The position numbers and the translations under genes were made by a program. A DNA stretch of 64,000 bases from Tetragonia tetragonoides. Taxonomy: Eukaryota > Streptophyta > Magnoliopsida > Caryophyllales > Aizoaceae. This document shows positions 32,455 to 44,050 of the stretch, in pieces. The DNA is taken from positions 3,018,001-3,082,000 of the forward strand of contig CM076150.1 of the NCBI GenBank assembly GCA_038025085.1. The letters are read 5' to 3'. The notes beneath the pieces were generated by a model. The model was not told where the DNA came from, made no database searches, and was given only the letters and a program-made list of their open reading frames with translations. The number at the start of each line of letters is the position of its first letter. The stretch's first letter is position 1.

Positions 32455-33700
32455 ATTTTAACGAAAATTATGTTTGTACACTATGAATAATTAGGCTATT
32501 TTAAATGAACACTACGTTTATACCTTGTGAATATTTAGGCTAATTTTAAATGAACAATAGGTTTATACCTTATGAACAATTAGACTATTTTAAATGAACA
32601 CAATGTTTATACCTTATGAAAGATTAGGCTATTTTAAATTAACACAATGTTGTACACTATGAACAATTAAGCTATTATAAATAAACATTATGTTTATAAA
32701 TTATGAACAATTAGACTATTTTAAATTAACATTACGTTTAAACCTTTTGAACAATTAGGCTATTTTAAATGAACACTATGTTTGTACATTATGAGCACTT
32801 AGACTATTTTAAATGAACACTACATCTATACCTTATGCACAATTAGACTATCTTAAATGAACATTACGTTTAAACTTTTTGAACAATTAGGCTATTTTAA
32901 ATGAACATTATGTTTGTACACTATGAACAATTAGGCTATTTTAAATGAACACTACGTCTATACCGTATGCACAATTAGACTATCTTAAATGAACACTACG
33001 TTTATACATTATGAACAATTAGACTATTTTAAATGAACACTATGTTTGTACACTATGAACAATTAGACTATTCCAAATGAACACTACGCCTATACCTTAT
33101 GAACAATTAGGCTATCTTAAATGAACAATGCGTTTAAACCTTAATGAACAATTAGACTATTTTAAATGAACACTGTGTTTGTACACTATGAACAATTAGA
33201 CTATTTTAAATGAACACTATGTTTATACCTTATACACAATTAGACTATCTTAAATGAACACTACGTTTATACCTTATGAACAATTAGACTATTTTAAATG
33301 AACACTATGTTTGTACACTATGCGCAATTAGACTTTTTTAAATGAGCACTACGTCTATACCTTATGCACAATTATGCTATTTTAAATTAACACTACGTTT
33401 ATACCTTATGAACAATTAGGCTATTTAAAATGAGCACTTTGTTTGTACACTATGAACAATTGGACTATTTTAAATAAACACTACGTCTATACCTTATGCA
33501 CAATTAGGCTATCTTCATTTTTTTTTCCAGAAGATGCGGATATCTTAAATAAACACTACATTTATACGTTATGAACAATTAGGCTATTTTAAATGAATAC
33601 CACATTTATACCTTATGAACAAATAGACTATTTTAAATTACACAACATTTATATTTATGAACTAATATATTAGACTATTTTAAATTAACCATACACTAAT
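32455..33700. repeat. 44-bp tandem (minisatellite) array, about 28 diverged copies
   Basis: The consensus unit reads TGAACAATTAGACTATTTT then AAATGAACACTATGTTTATACCTTA. Copies vary at several positions (TACCTTATGCAC, ACACTATGAACA, CTACGTCTATACC) but keep the 44-bp spacing. A foreign run at about 33515-33540 interrupts it. It is flanked by a longer direct repeat (about 32255-32400 and 33800-33960) that includes GAAACAAATCAAAATTACG and CATCATGTTTCATCATC. Confidence 0.88.
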
Positions 33701-34472
33701 ATGTATCTTAATTCTTAACTATTAGACTATTATTAAGTTATGAACCATTAATTTATTGATTATGAACCATTAGACTACTATTTATGAACTATTAGAGTGT
33801 TATTTATGAACATCTAGTTAGTTAATTATGAAGATTTGATAATATATTAATTAATGTTAAATAAAAAAATATAGAAATCAAATGAAACAAATCAAAATTA
33901 CGAAAAAAGGAAGGAAAAATTAAAAAAATAAAATAAAAAAATCATCATGTTTCATCATCATCATCAACAGTAGCTTGGTTCACCATGAATGCTTCACCGT
34001 GAATCTTGCGAATGGCTGCCGAAGTGCCGACTCGCCGTCCACCCCCTTCCCCTACACACAGCACCACACAATCTCTCTCAACCACCCAGCCACAGTCGCC
34101 TCCCTCCCAACCACCGCCCAGCCACCCGCTCAACCACCGCCAAATGCCCCAATTGGTTTAATTTTCCCTCTTCATAAAACCCTCACAAATTGGAGCTTGA
34201 TGGGCACGAAAAATCCATAGGATTCAATCTATACCAGTTTCATGAATTAATATTTGATTTTAAGGCCTTAAAAAATTCATTGGAAGCCATGGAAGTTTGA
34301 AGAAGAGAGAGAAAGTAAATGTTCAGTTCCATCGATTGTGAAGAGCGTGAGGGAAGTGGAAGATAGACAAGTTAATGCGCGATTTACATAAATACCCCCG
34401 TATTTTTGTTAAACTACGATTATGCCATCAAGGTCCAGCCAAAGTGGCTGGACATAAGTCTAAATAAAAAAA

Positions 34473-35309
34473 GGGGTTGCTATACGTAAATCGCAAATTA
34501 CTAAACGTAAATCCCCACTTTCCATAATACCCTTATTAAGTTTCTCACTCTTTCTCTCTCCTCCCTCATTTTCTCCCTATCAATTCTCCATTTACCTTGA
34601 AAGAATAAAAGACAATTGAAAAAAAAAAAAATCAAAGAAACCCAACTCCCCCGTCAGGTCACCCCTCCAAAAACTCAGAATTCATGGTGAAGCGTCGGGC
34701 CCACCGCCCACCACACCACCACCCCGACAGAGTCCTCCACCGCCCACCACCACCCCGACAGAGCCTCCCACCCCACTACCACCCCGACAAAGCCCCCCCC
34801 CCAACCGTCAGAGCCCCCTCGACCCGATAAAGCCCCCAACTCCGTCAAAGCCGACCCCCCTGTCAAAGCCTCTCTCTCTCTCTTCACTGCGCGAATCCAG
34901 CCACTGCCCCTGCCACCGCGTCTCACCTAGCCCCCGTCGTCAACCACCACGCCAGCCCGCCACTCAACCACCACGCCAGCCCGCCACTCAACCACCCCCT
35001 AACCCTAAACAACGAATAATTAAAAACTGTCATTCTCAAAGTTCATTGGTTAACTGTATATGAATTGGACCCTAAAAAAACGAAAATAGCATTAATTTCA
35101 TAAAAACATTGCTTTGATCGAAGAAATCATAGATATTGTTAGTAATTTAGGTTTATTTTCCAATTGAATACAAGGAATATAATCACAGAGTTGAGAGGAA
35201 AAATAATAAGAAATGAAAATGACCCTTGCTAATACAAAGGGTACTTTTGGAAATATTATGGTAAAAAGATTTACGTTTAGTAATTTAGAATTTGCGTTAA
35301 GCAATTCCG
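34473..35309. mobile_element. MULE-like element carrying GC-rich sequence (possible Pack-MULE)
   Basis: The inverted ends share TTGCTATACGTAAATCGCAAA on the left and TTGCTTAACGCAAATTCTAAA on the complement of the right. Both continue with TTACTAAACGTAAATC, giving arms of about 60 bp. Near-identical 9-bp duplications ATAAAAAAA and ATAAAAAAT (34464-34472 and 35310-35318) fit Mutator-type insertion. The interior 34690-34990 is strikingly GC-rich with CCACC/CCCGACA words, unlike its AT-rich surroundings. It could be captured genic sequence, but no gene is recognisable. Confidence 0.65.
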
Positions 35310-35318
35310 ATAAAAAAT

Positions 35319-36262
35319 TTTACAAAACCGAGCTGACCTAGCAAGGAGTATTGCTGGAGCACATGTCATATATATTTTTTTTTGTTACAAGGACGCATGT
35401 AATAGCCCGCAAATCACATGCGTAAGGCAAGTTAACCCATTTTTGATAGACTGACGGGCTCAAGTAGATAAGGTAACGCTCCTACAAAGAAATATAGAGG
35501 AAATTTTTACTCTCCTTATATTTGATCACTTTTTTCTTTTTTAGTTGTAAAAGTGAAGCACTTATCACTTGTACTCCCACCTCATCCTCGAATCACATAT
35601 GTCATATTGAGGAGATGAAATAACGTGAGTGCGCAAATCAGAGAAAATGTCACTACGATTAGTCTGACTAGCTCTCGAATCTTGAACCCAATTGGATACA
35701 AGGTCGAAACAAAAAATCAGAGAAAATTGAATTTTGTCAAACGATTCGAAAAAAGAATAATCACCCAGGTTTGGTATTAGATTTGGATTAATTGCTGAAA
35801 TTAACGAAAACCGCCAATGGTGGAAGTTATCAAACTTTTCACTGGAAGATCCTGCAATACAAGTATGTTATGCTTCCCTTCAGATTTATTGAACAGGTTT
35901 ACTCTATATTAATTGATTTTGTGCGGTGATCAAAAATTGGTTTTGTGCGGTAAATAATTTCTTGGGTAAATTTTATTTTAAGAGAATCCTTGTTCCCTCC
36001 CTATTCATATCAACAATTTTCTTAGCCCTAGAGCTGTAAAATGTAAATGCCACTTTGCCAGAAAATAAAATTAAAAACCAAAAAAAAAAACTTGGGCAGT
36101 TCTCTTATTAGGATACAGTAATTTACTAACAAGTATTGCAAGTTTTCATTTTTTATCTTCTGTGCCTCTTCTACTCTAGCTATAACCCAAGTGTCGAAAG
36201 GTATTACAATGAATCAAGTCTTATAATTGAAAACAAATGAATCAAGCCTTGAAATTGGACAA
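35319..36262. other. Intergenic, nothing recognised
   Basis: AT-rich with short homopolymer runs. No coding frame or terminus. Confidence 0.4.
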
Positions 36263-36401
36263 AAACTTGTATAAGACCGTCCACGCCATGGTGGGAGCCT
36301 GGGAGGTGGTGGCTTTTGTGATAAACAAGGGCGACTTATCGATAAAAAGTCACTATTATTCTTTATAAAAGTCACCCATGGACGGTTATATACAAAACTT
36401 T
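36263..36401. mobile_element. Short MITE
   Basis: The inverted ends ACTTGTATAAGACCGTCCA and AGTTTTGTATATAACCGTCCA (complement of the right) enclose about 90 bp. The boundaries are approximate, as the flanks are A/T-rich and the duplication is ambiguous. Confidence 0.6.
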
Positions 36402-36483
36402 TTATTGTAGTTGAACTTCTTTTGCGTTTTATACCATGTATGACAATATCATCAAAGGGTTACTCCCAAAACACTAAAGCACA

Positions 36484-36638
36484 ATGGTAACACCATGGGG
36501 TTAAGGGCTTTGCCAATTTGCCCAAAGTCAGGGTTCGAGACCTGCTCGAAGCATTCTCTCGCGACTAATTCTTATACAATGGCCTAGGGGTGGTTTTGTA
36601 TGGGCCGGTGCGGGCTTCCGATTATAAGCCTTTTGCAG
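36484..36638 (+). mobile_element. tRNA-derived SINE with 16-bp target duplication
   Basis: It is flanked by AAAACACTAAAGCACA (36468-36483) and AAAACACCAAAGCACA (36639-36654), one mismatch. It starts ATGGTAACACCATGGGG (A-box-like) and contains GGTTCGAGACC (36532-36542, B-box-like). It is 155 bp, a normal length for a plant SINE. Confidence 0.8.
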
Positions 36639-36654
36639 AAAACACCAAAGCACA

Positions 36655-38659
36655 TCAAGGATTGGATGATCCGATCATTACACTTCAGAATTAAGCTTGA
36701 GCCACAAACTTAAAGAACTATAATAGCAAAGGGTATGGATTATTTTATTGACAGAACCTACAAATAATGACTTTGTTGAAAGTGAATGCTGACTTGTTTT
36801 TGCAATTTTCAATGTATGATACGTACCAAACAATAAGTTCTTTGCAATTATTTGCTTAGAAAATGATTTATTTCCCCCGCCCAAATGTTGGAGAATGGCC
36901 ATTGGAGTGGCTTTCTATGTTCTTCAAAAGGTATTGTTTGTTGTTACATAGTTTTTTTTTTTGTGCAAATTGTTGTTACATAGTTATGATGCTTATTTAA
37001 AGGATTAATGGGATAAGTATGTTTCGCTATACTAATTGTCAATAGGTAGACTAATTCAATTTCTTACCTCTTCTTTCCCGTCATTGTTGGTTGGCATTTA
37101 GAAAATCATCTAGTTACATTCTCAATGACCCTGGACGTAATATGGGCTCTCTCGACGCCTTGTTATAGATGTTCATCTTAAGGCAAGAGTAGTAGATTTT
37201 GCCTATTAAAAAATAAAATATTTCTTTCAAGAATTTTTATATGCAAATGGTGAGGAATTTTAAATGATGGAAATGATCTTTTGATGTCTACTTCCAGGTT
37301 TTTATGAAATACTTGCATCTCTATTGATGACTTTTCACCTCTGTTTGCTTGTGTTGTAATTTGCTAGTGCTGTGCAATTCTTATTGTCAGTGTTAGTTAG
37401 ATATTCTGATTTGATTGATGATTCTTGATTGACTTGGCCACATTAATCGGTTCTTACACAAAGCTTAGTTGACACAACTAGCCTGATATAGCCTGTTAGG
37501 AAGTGGACTTTTGAAGTGGGGAAGGCTGGGAAGGAGTGACAGGGACATTTGTGTTATGATGAACCAACAACATATGATCGAGCTAAAATTCCCTTTTGCT
37601 GGATGGTAACAACCTAGATTGTCAGACTTCCGATTCTGAGGATCGGATCAGACTCGCCTATTATAACGATTTTTCCCTCATTTTGTTGCCAATTTGAAGT
37701 GTCCAGTGTCATACTGTATCCTAGTGTCTGAGTGTCGGACACGGATAATTCTGTCGAAATGAAGAGTCCAACAATCATAGGTAACAACTTCATAAATTCA
37801 ATAGCCATCGGAGAAAGAATATATTCCTTTTGCTGGATGAAAGGTATCATGGAAATGACTCAGAATTCGTGTGGCCTTAGTTAATTTAGAGCAGCTAACC
37901 CCATGTTATTTGTGTCTTCTGGCTAGCTTTCCCTACTTGGATTTGTATAATAATACTATTCTTCATGATATTAGTAGCCACTCTAAGGCTTGTAAAAGCA
38001 TCTGATCGCGTTCATTATAGCCAATGTGGCGCGCACACATACGTAGGCTAAGCTATTTCCTCTTTTGTAAAAGTGACATTTCATTTCTGAGTATAGTAAA
38101 CTTAGAAATGAAGTTGCACTTCTGATGGTGATGAGAAGCTTAGGGTCATAAATCAAATCCAATAACAGAGTACTAACGTGGCTGTTGCTTCTTAAACATG
38201 GATCAATAACACAGTCAACGAGATGATTACTGAATTGATAAAGTCAACTATATTCAAAATGATATTTTATGTCCATGAGGAGTTTAAAGTATGATTCCTG
38301 ATGAATGTGGTTGTCTGCCTGATAGGCATTTGTGAATCTGGATTACATGAGATCTAGATACATTAATCACACTTTGCGGTGACCAGAGATTGCATATGCA
38401 TATATATATGAAGTTGTTTTTTGCCTTTGGAAATTAAACTGATGAGCTCAGAGCTATCACCATCTAACTAAAGCCAATCGTTTCAAAATATATCGAGTTA
38501 TCTTAGAGTTCGATGCATTCTCTTAGGATGTCATACTCCTTGCTCATATGATATGCTTTTCTATTGCAGTACCAGTACACAGTGTGTCACGCAAGCTACA
38601 TTATATTGATCGTTAGTTGAAGTTTTGAAACAAGCCATTGCATCAGTGGCAACGAAAAC
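36655..38659. other. Upstream region of SULTR1
   Basis: No gene was found. The last part should contain the SULTR1 promoter and 5' leader. A TTCTATTGCAG at about 38560-38570 could be the acceptor of a 5'-UTR intron, which related sulfate transporter genes often have, but I cannot prove it. Confidence 0.4.
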
Positions 38660-41600
38660 ATGGATCACAACAGGGACAGTTCGAGTGCAACTTCATCTCA
38701 TCGACGAAATGAATCCTTGCCACACACTCACAGTGTAGGAAAGCCTCAGAAGCAGACCATTTTCAAGGACTTTGGCGATATCATCAAGGAGACTTTTTTT
38801 CACGATGATCCACTGAGGTCCTTCAAGGATCAGCCAGCTTCGAGGAGGTTCATCCTTGGCCTACGAGCTATTTTCCCCATTTTCGACTGGGGAAGAGATT
38901 ATAGTTTCAGTAAATTTAAAAGTGACCTTATTGCTGGTGCTACCATCGCAAGTCTTTGTATACCTCAGGTAACACACGACTCCTCAATCCCAAAAATGAG
39001 CTCGTATAGATAGGTAGTCTTACATAACTTCTTCTTTTTTGGTTGAACAGGACATTGCTTATGCAAAGCTTGCTAATCTCCCTCCCCAGTATGGATTATG
39101 TGAGTTTTCTTAGTTTAATATTGTAACAATTTGTTGCACTTCTTAACTGTACACAATAGTATATACTCTTCAAAGTATATGACTTGGTATTTCCTATGAC
39201 ACAGATAGTAGCTTTGTACCACCTCTTATATACGCCTTTATGGGAAGCTCGAGGGATATAGCCATAGGTCCAGTGGCTGTGGTCTCTCTTCTGCTAGGGA
39301 CTCTCCTTCGGGCTGAGATTGACCCTGACACAAATCCCCATGACTATCTTCGTCTTGCATTCACAGCTACCTTCTTTGCTGGCATCACACAGGCAGCACT
39401 TGGTTTTTTCAGGTATAACTTAATGTAGAAATTAAACTAGAAACTGCATAAGAACACCTATATCATAAGCAGTTTTATGTTGGTTTAAATTAAGTTGTAA
39501 GAATACGGAAATCTAACGCGACCTATGGTTTTGGTCGTAGATTGGGTTTCTTAATTGACTTTCTCTCCCATGCTGCTACGGTTGGGTTTATGGCTGGAGC
39601 AGCCATTACCATTGGTCTTCAGCAGCTTAAAGGGTTGCTTGGTTTAAAGAAGTTCACAAAAGAAACTGATATAATATCCGTTATGCACTCGGTTTTTAGT
39701 CAAGCACATCATGGGGTAACCATTCTCTACCTTTCCTAAATACAGTTCAGAATTTAGATGCTATAGTGGCGTAGTCTTGTGAATTTATTCCTGAAATCTC
39801 TTGGTTTGGTCCCTGAGATTTGTTATTTATGTTGACAGTGGAACTGGCAAACAATGCTTATAGGGTTCTCGTTCTTGGCTTTCCTCTTGTCTGCCAAACT
39901 TATTGTAAGATCTCTGAATCCTTCTGCTTTTAAAAGCATTATCATTTGTCTAAACTGATTTCCAAATCTTTTTCTTTATCAGCATTATCATTTTTGTCAA
40001 GCTGTTTCACTGTATTTGAATTTGATCTTCAACAGGGAAAGAAAAACAAGAAATTATTTTGGATCCCTGCAATTGCTCCCCTGCTCTCCATCGTCCTTTC
40101 TACCTTTTTCGTCTATATCACACGTGCGGATAAGAAGGGAGTTGTGATCGTAAGTGTTTGTGAAGCATCCTTACAGCCTCATTTTCCTTTCGTTACACTG
40201 TCAAGTAATGCAATTATTGAAGCACTAAATTCGTTGTAACTGATTTTGCATGATGATAATTTTTATAGGTGAAACATATAGAGAAAGGCATCAACCCACC
40301 GTCTCTTAAGGAGATCTTTTTCACTGGTCCTAATGTTGTCAAAGGTTTCAGAATCGGTGCCATTGCTGGTGTAATTGGACTTACGGTTAGAAAATGATCC
40401 CCCATCATATTTCAATATCTGAACTTTTGTTCCAAATTAAACCAAATCTTAATCTTTTTTTTTTTTTTGCCTGCTGTAGGAAGCAGTAGCAATTGGCAGA
40501 ACATTTGCAGCACTAAAAGACTACCCCATTGATGGAAACAAAGAAATGCTTGCGCTAGGAAGCATGAATATTGTCGGCTCAATGACATCTTGCTATGTGG
40601 CTACTGGTAAGGAATCCAGTGATCTATAGTCTATACTGAAGAAGCTTCCTAATCATGTGCTATCATATTCTAATATTTTATACGTGGCTCTGATCTCTTT
40701 GCAGGATCATTCTCTCGCTCAGCAGTGAATTACATGGCTGGTTGCCAGACAGCAGTTTCCAACATAGTCATGTCCATGATTGTTTTACTAACTTTGGAAC
40801 TCATCACCCCGCTATTTAAGTTCATTCCAAATGCAATTCTCGCCGCCATTATCATATCCGCAGTTGTAAACCTCGTGGACATTGGAGCAGTAATTCTCCT
40901 ATGGAAAATTGACAAATTTGACTTCATTGCTTGCATGGGAGCATTCTTTGGTGTGGTTTTTGATTCTGTTGAAATTGGCCTTTTGATTGCGGTATGAAGT
41001 TTTTGTTTTTGATTTTATTGATTTATGTATCTTCTTGATCTTAAGAGTAATATTTGCCACACGATCCACTAGGTTTGCATTTCCTTCGCAAAAATTCTGT
41101 TGCAAGTGACAAGGCCAAGGATTGCACTACTAGGAAACCTTCCTGGAACTACAATTTACAGGAACATTGAGCAGTATCCAGCTGCTACTCCAGTACCTGG
41201 TGCTCTGGTCGTGAGAGTAGATTCTTCCATCTACTTTTCCAATTCAAATTATGTCAAGGACAGGTATCAGTTTTGCTTCTTGTTTTTAGTTTGCATATTT
41301 CTTTTGACCAGTTGCAGTACTGGGGTGATGAACCAGGTTAAAAAAAAAAACATGAGATAGATTCTCTCTTTTGGTCTTGGAAGTATATTTTTCTTTGATT
41401 ATCCTTGGAAGTAATTGGAAAGAGATGAAAAGATGCTAGGATGAAGCATTTGTCTTTCAGATTCACTAAATGCTCTCTAGGAAACCTGCCTCGTATTCTC
41501 TTAGGCAAATGGCATCCAAAGTTATGCTAGCCCGAAGGAATTATAAGTAAAACATTTGCAGACCACGTAAATGTTAGGCTCATGAGGATTTATAGTTTAT

Positions 41601-42343
41601 CAAGAAATGGGACATAACAAGCCTCAAAAAGTGCGGCCAAAGTTGAATTAATGTCCTAAACATTCCATGTTTACTATTTGCAGGATTTTGAGATGGCTAA
41701 CTGAAGAAGATGAGTACAACAACAAAAAACACCTCCCAAAAATTCGACATCTGATAATTGACATGTCACGTAAGCAGTCACTTTGAAAATTCTTCACCTA
41801 CTACCTTGTTATAGCTTATTGGTACAATGTGAAATTATGAAATTTTAATGGCCATTTCTTCTTTCCCCCTTGATTTAAATGCAGCTGTGATTGACATTGA
41901 CACAAGTGGTCTCCATGCTTTGGAAGATTTACTTAAGAGCCTCGAAAAGAGAGAGATACAGGTACATATTCACAACTCTATTTCCTCAATTTGATTCTTG
42001 TCTTGGTAGACCTTTCTACAAACTAGAGTTTATAATGAGAATTTTACCAGACTGGACTTTCTGTCACCTGCAAATTAGCTGCATATTTAACTATGACTTA
42101 GGCATGGGGGGTTTATGTGGTATTTAGGATCTTTCTTAGTTTCATCTTTGTGTTGAGCGAATAAGTGTTCTGACAATAATCTTTCTTGTTTCTCAACAGC
42201 TTGCTTTAGCAAATCTGGGGCCGGTTGTTATGACCAAACTCCACGACTCTCATTTTGTGAATGTTGTTGGAGAAGACAAGATTTTCCTTACAGTTGGAGA
42301 AGCGGTTCGAGCATGCAATAAAAAGATGCTAGAAACAGCTTGA
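38660..42343 (+). CDS. SULTR1: Group-1 high-affinity sulfate transporter (H+/sulfate symporter)
   Basis: Thirteen exons: 38660-38968, 39051-39099, 39205-39412, 39541-39715, 39839-39904, 40036-40149, 40269-40385, 40480-40606, 40705-40991, 41073-41263, 41684-41769, 41885-41961, 42200-42343. All junctions are GT-AG and in phase, giving 649 aa, the usual length. The cytosolic N-terminus ([16 protein letters not shown]) precedes the SLC26/SulP membrane domain: [70 protein letters not shown] and [17 protein letters not shown]. The C-terminal STAS domain begins after the [18 protein letters not shown] linker and contains [12 protein letters not shown]. Its Thr (about residue 583) corresponds to the regulatory position described in Arabidopsis SULTR1;2. 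The sequence is closest to group 1, which takes up sulfate at the root plasma membrane. I cannot choose between SULTR1;1, 1;2 and 1;3. No lesions were seen. Confidence 0.96.
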
Positions 42344-43107
42344 TACTTTTTTCTCATGTTTTGGCTGATTGTATTTTTCCAGAATGAGAAATTCTGACAT
42401 TTGGATAATTTGGTTCTCGACTTCATGACTGTAGGCTCTGCTCACTTGGAAAGATGCAAATAATCTGCTGATTTAACCTTTTCTATTTAATTCATTTATT
42501 GTGGCATTTCTCTGGTGACTTTTTCATGGGTGTGTCATTATCTACTGATATCATTGACGAACTTCTACCATGATTTTTGGTATTTTGAGTTTGCTCCAAA
42601 ATGAATGTCTTCAATTTAATGTGACAAGAGAAACTTGAAATTTGTCCCTAGATCTTCAGTTGTTGACACCCAAGAGAAGTGTGGTTTTATTGTTAGCGGA
42701 CATTGTAATATAACAAGAAAAAATATATGCAATGAAAGCAATTATGTGTTGTTTTTTTTTTCTTCTACGGATAAACGCAAAAATATACATTCAGGAAAAC
42801 ACATTGTCACCGTTGGCATCAAATACATAAACTCTCGTCTGAAACGATGAATAGTTGTGAACACATCGGTTAATGCTTAAAGGACTCTGAAAACCGTTCA
42901 ATTCAAATTCATATTTCCAATGGACTGTAGTCGTTGGGCGTAGCAATGTTGTATAGTTTTATTTTTGCTTTAGGCATTATTCTCATCTCTTTTGTAGATA
43001 AAATATGCATGGTCATTTTACACTTCTCTCGATCTAAAAATGGATAATATCTCACCTAATGGAGATGCCAATGGTTTATGACGAGGGAGAGCCCAACAGA
43101 GATTAAG
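42344..43107 (+). other. SULTR1 3' UTR and intergenic spacer
   Basis: AT-rich, no coding frame. The 3' UTR probably ends within the first 300 bp, but no clear polyadenylation signal was chosen. Confidence 0.4.
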
Positions 43108-43282
43108 GTTGACGATTCATTCTCCACTTGCATAATATCTAAAAGTGACAATCGGGCGGAAGGGGTCGAGTTTGGGTCGGGTTCGCCTTTGAAACTACGG
43201 GTTTCAGTGAGGAGAGCGTTTGACTCAGGTCGTGTTGTGTTGTGTTATGTTATTATTATCTTATTGTTAAATTTAGAATGTA
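43108..43282. repeat. Dispersed ~170-bp repeat, copy 1
   Basis: GACGATTCATTCTCCACTTG through TTGTTAAATTTAGAATGTAA is about 90% identical to 55841-56002. The interior is rich in GGGTCGGGTTCG-type words. It lies just left of the copia element at 43326. Confidence 0.8.
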
Positions 43283-43325
43283 ATTTCTCGTCAAATAATT
43301 TTTATCCAAAACAGCTCCTAAATGA

Positions 43326-43878
43326 TGAGAATGACTCTCTTCCTAAAATAATAAAATATTAATTGAATAATAAGCTAAGTAAAAATAAGGCCGGCAAAAC
43401 TCTTGTAAAAGTCCCATATGAGCAAGTTACCACAAGTTGTAATTGTTGACAATATGTCAAGTAACTTGTGGATAGACATTGTTTATGGGATATACATTTG
43501 ACAATGTGTTAAAGAGCATGCATACCATGCATATAACATGCATAGGATATAGGAAGGAAAGTCTATGTAATAGCCTTACATTGCAGTAGGAAAATGTATG
43601 TAGGAATGACCTACCTTTGAATATTTCTACACCTTGCATTTAATGCTCAATGTACATGATGCCTATATAAAGGCCATTGTACGCAGAAGCAAAAGGCAAG
43701 CAAAAGCAAAGTGTTGTATACACAACTACATATAATATAGTAGCTCATTCCAACTACTTTCTTTCTATTGTTGTTCAACTTATTTTTGCTTCCGCTCTTT
43801 TTAAATAGTACTATGTTTAAGTACTAATTCTTAAATTTAGTACAAAACCAACCCGTACTATGTACTAAATACCCAACA
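43326..43878 (+). repeat. Left LTR of copia element 1
   Basis: TG...CA ends. A TATATAAA box at 43664-43671 is followed by the leader GGCCATTGTACGCAG, so the promoter looks intact. Confidence 0.92.
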
Positions 43879-44050
43879 ACTGGTATCAGAGCCATGTCGA
43901 TCCAAGTGGCACTATACTAAGTACTATCCTCCCTTGTACAATTGAACCCCTCGTACTATCCAGTGCAATCTTTTCTTCCCGTACAAGACTTGTACCAAAA
44001 AATAAAAAAATAAAAAAATCTAGCTCACAAATACAAAAATTTCACCCACC

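Larger units (their letters stand above)
31431..34453. mobile_element. Composite repeat region bounded by two hairpins
   Basis: At the left edge TTGGCTGGAC-ctgc-GTCCAGCCAA (31431-31454) and at the right edge GTCCAGCCA-aag-TGGCTGGAC (34433-34453) form perfect short hairpins built from the same word. Between them lie TGAAC-rich sequence, a 44-bp tandem array, and a GC-rich CCACC-repeat block (34020-34150). A CT/GA-rich segment follows. No transposase was found. The structure suggests a large non-autonomous transposon, but no target duplication was identified. Confidence 0.4.

Noticed and set aside
33945..34220. Pro/His-rich and Gly-rich frames in the CCACC block
   Set aside because: Low-complexity repeats on both strands, no splice sites or homology; treated as part of the composite repeat.
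34430..34463. Helitron terminus at the right edge of the composite (hairpin plus CTAA)
   Set aside because: The hairpin is good, but the base after CTAA is A rather than the expected T, so I report only the hairpin pair.
37614..37850. 78-codon minus-strand frame upstream of SULTR1
   Set aside because: No family likeness, no splice or promoter context; expected by chance.
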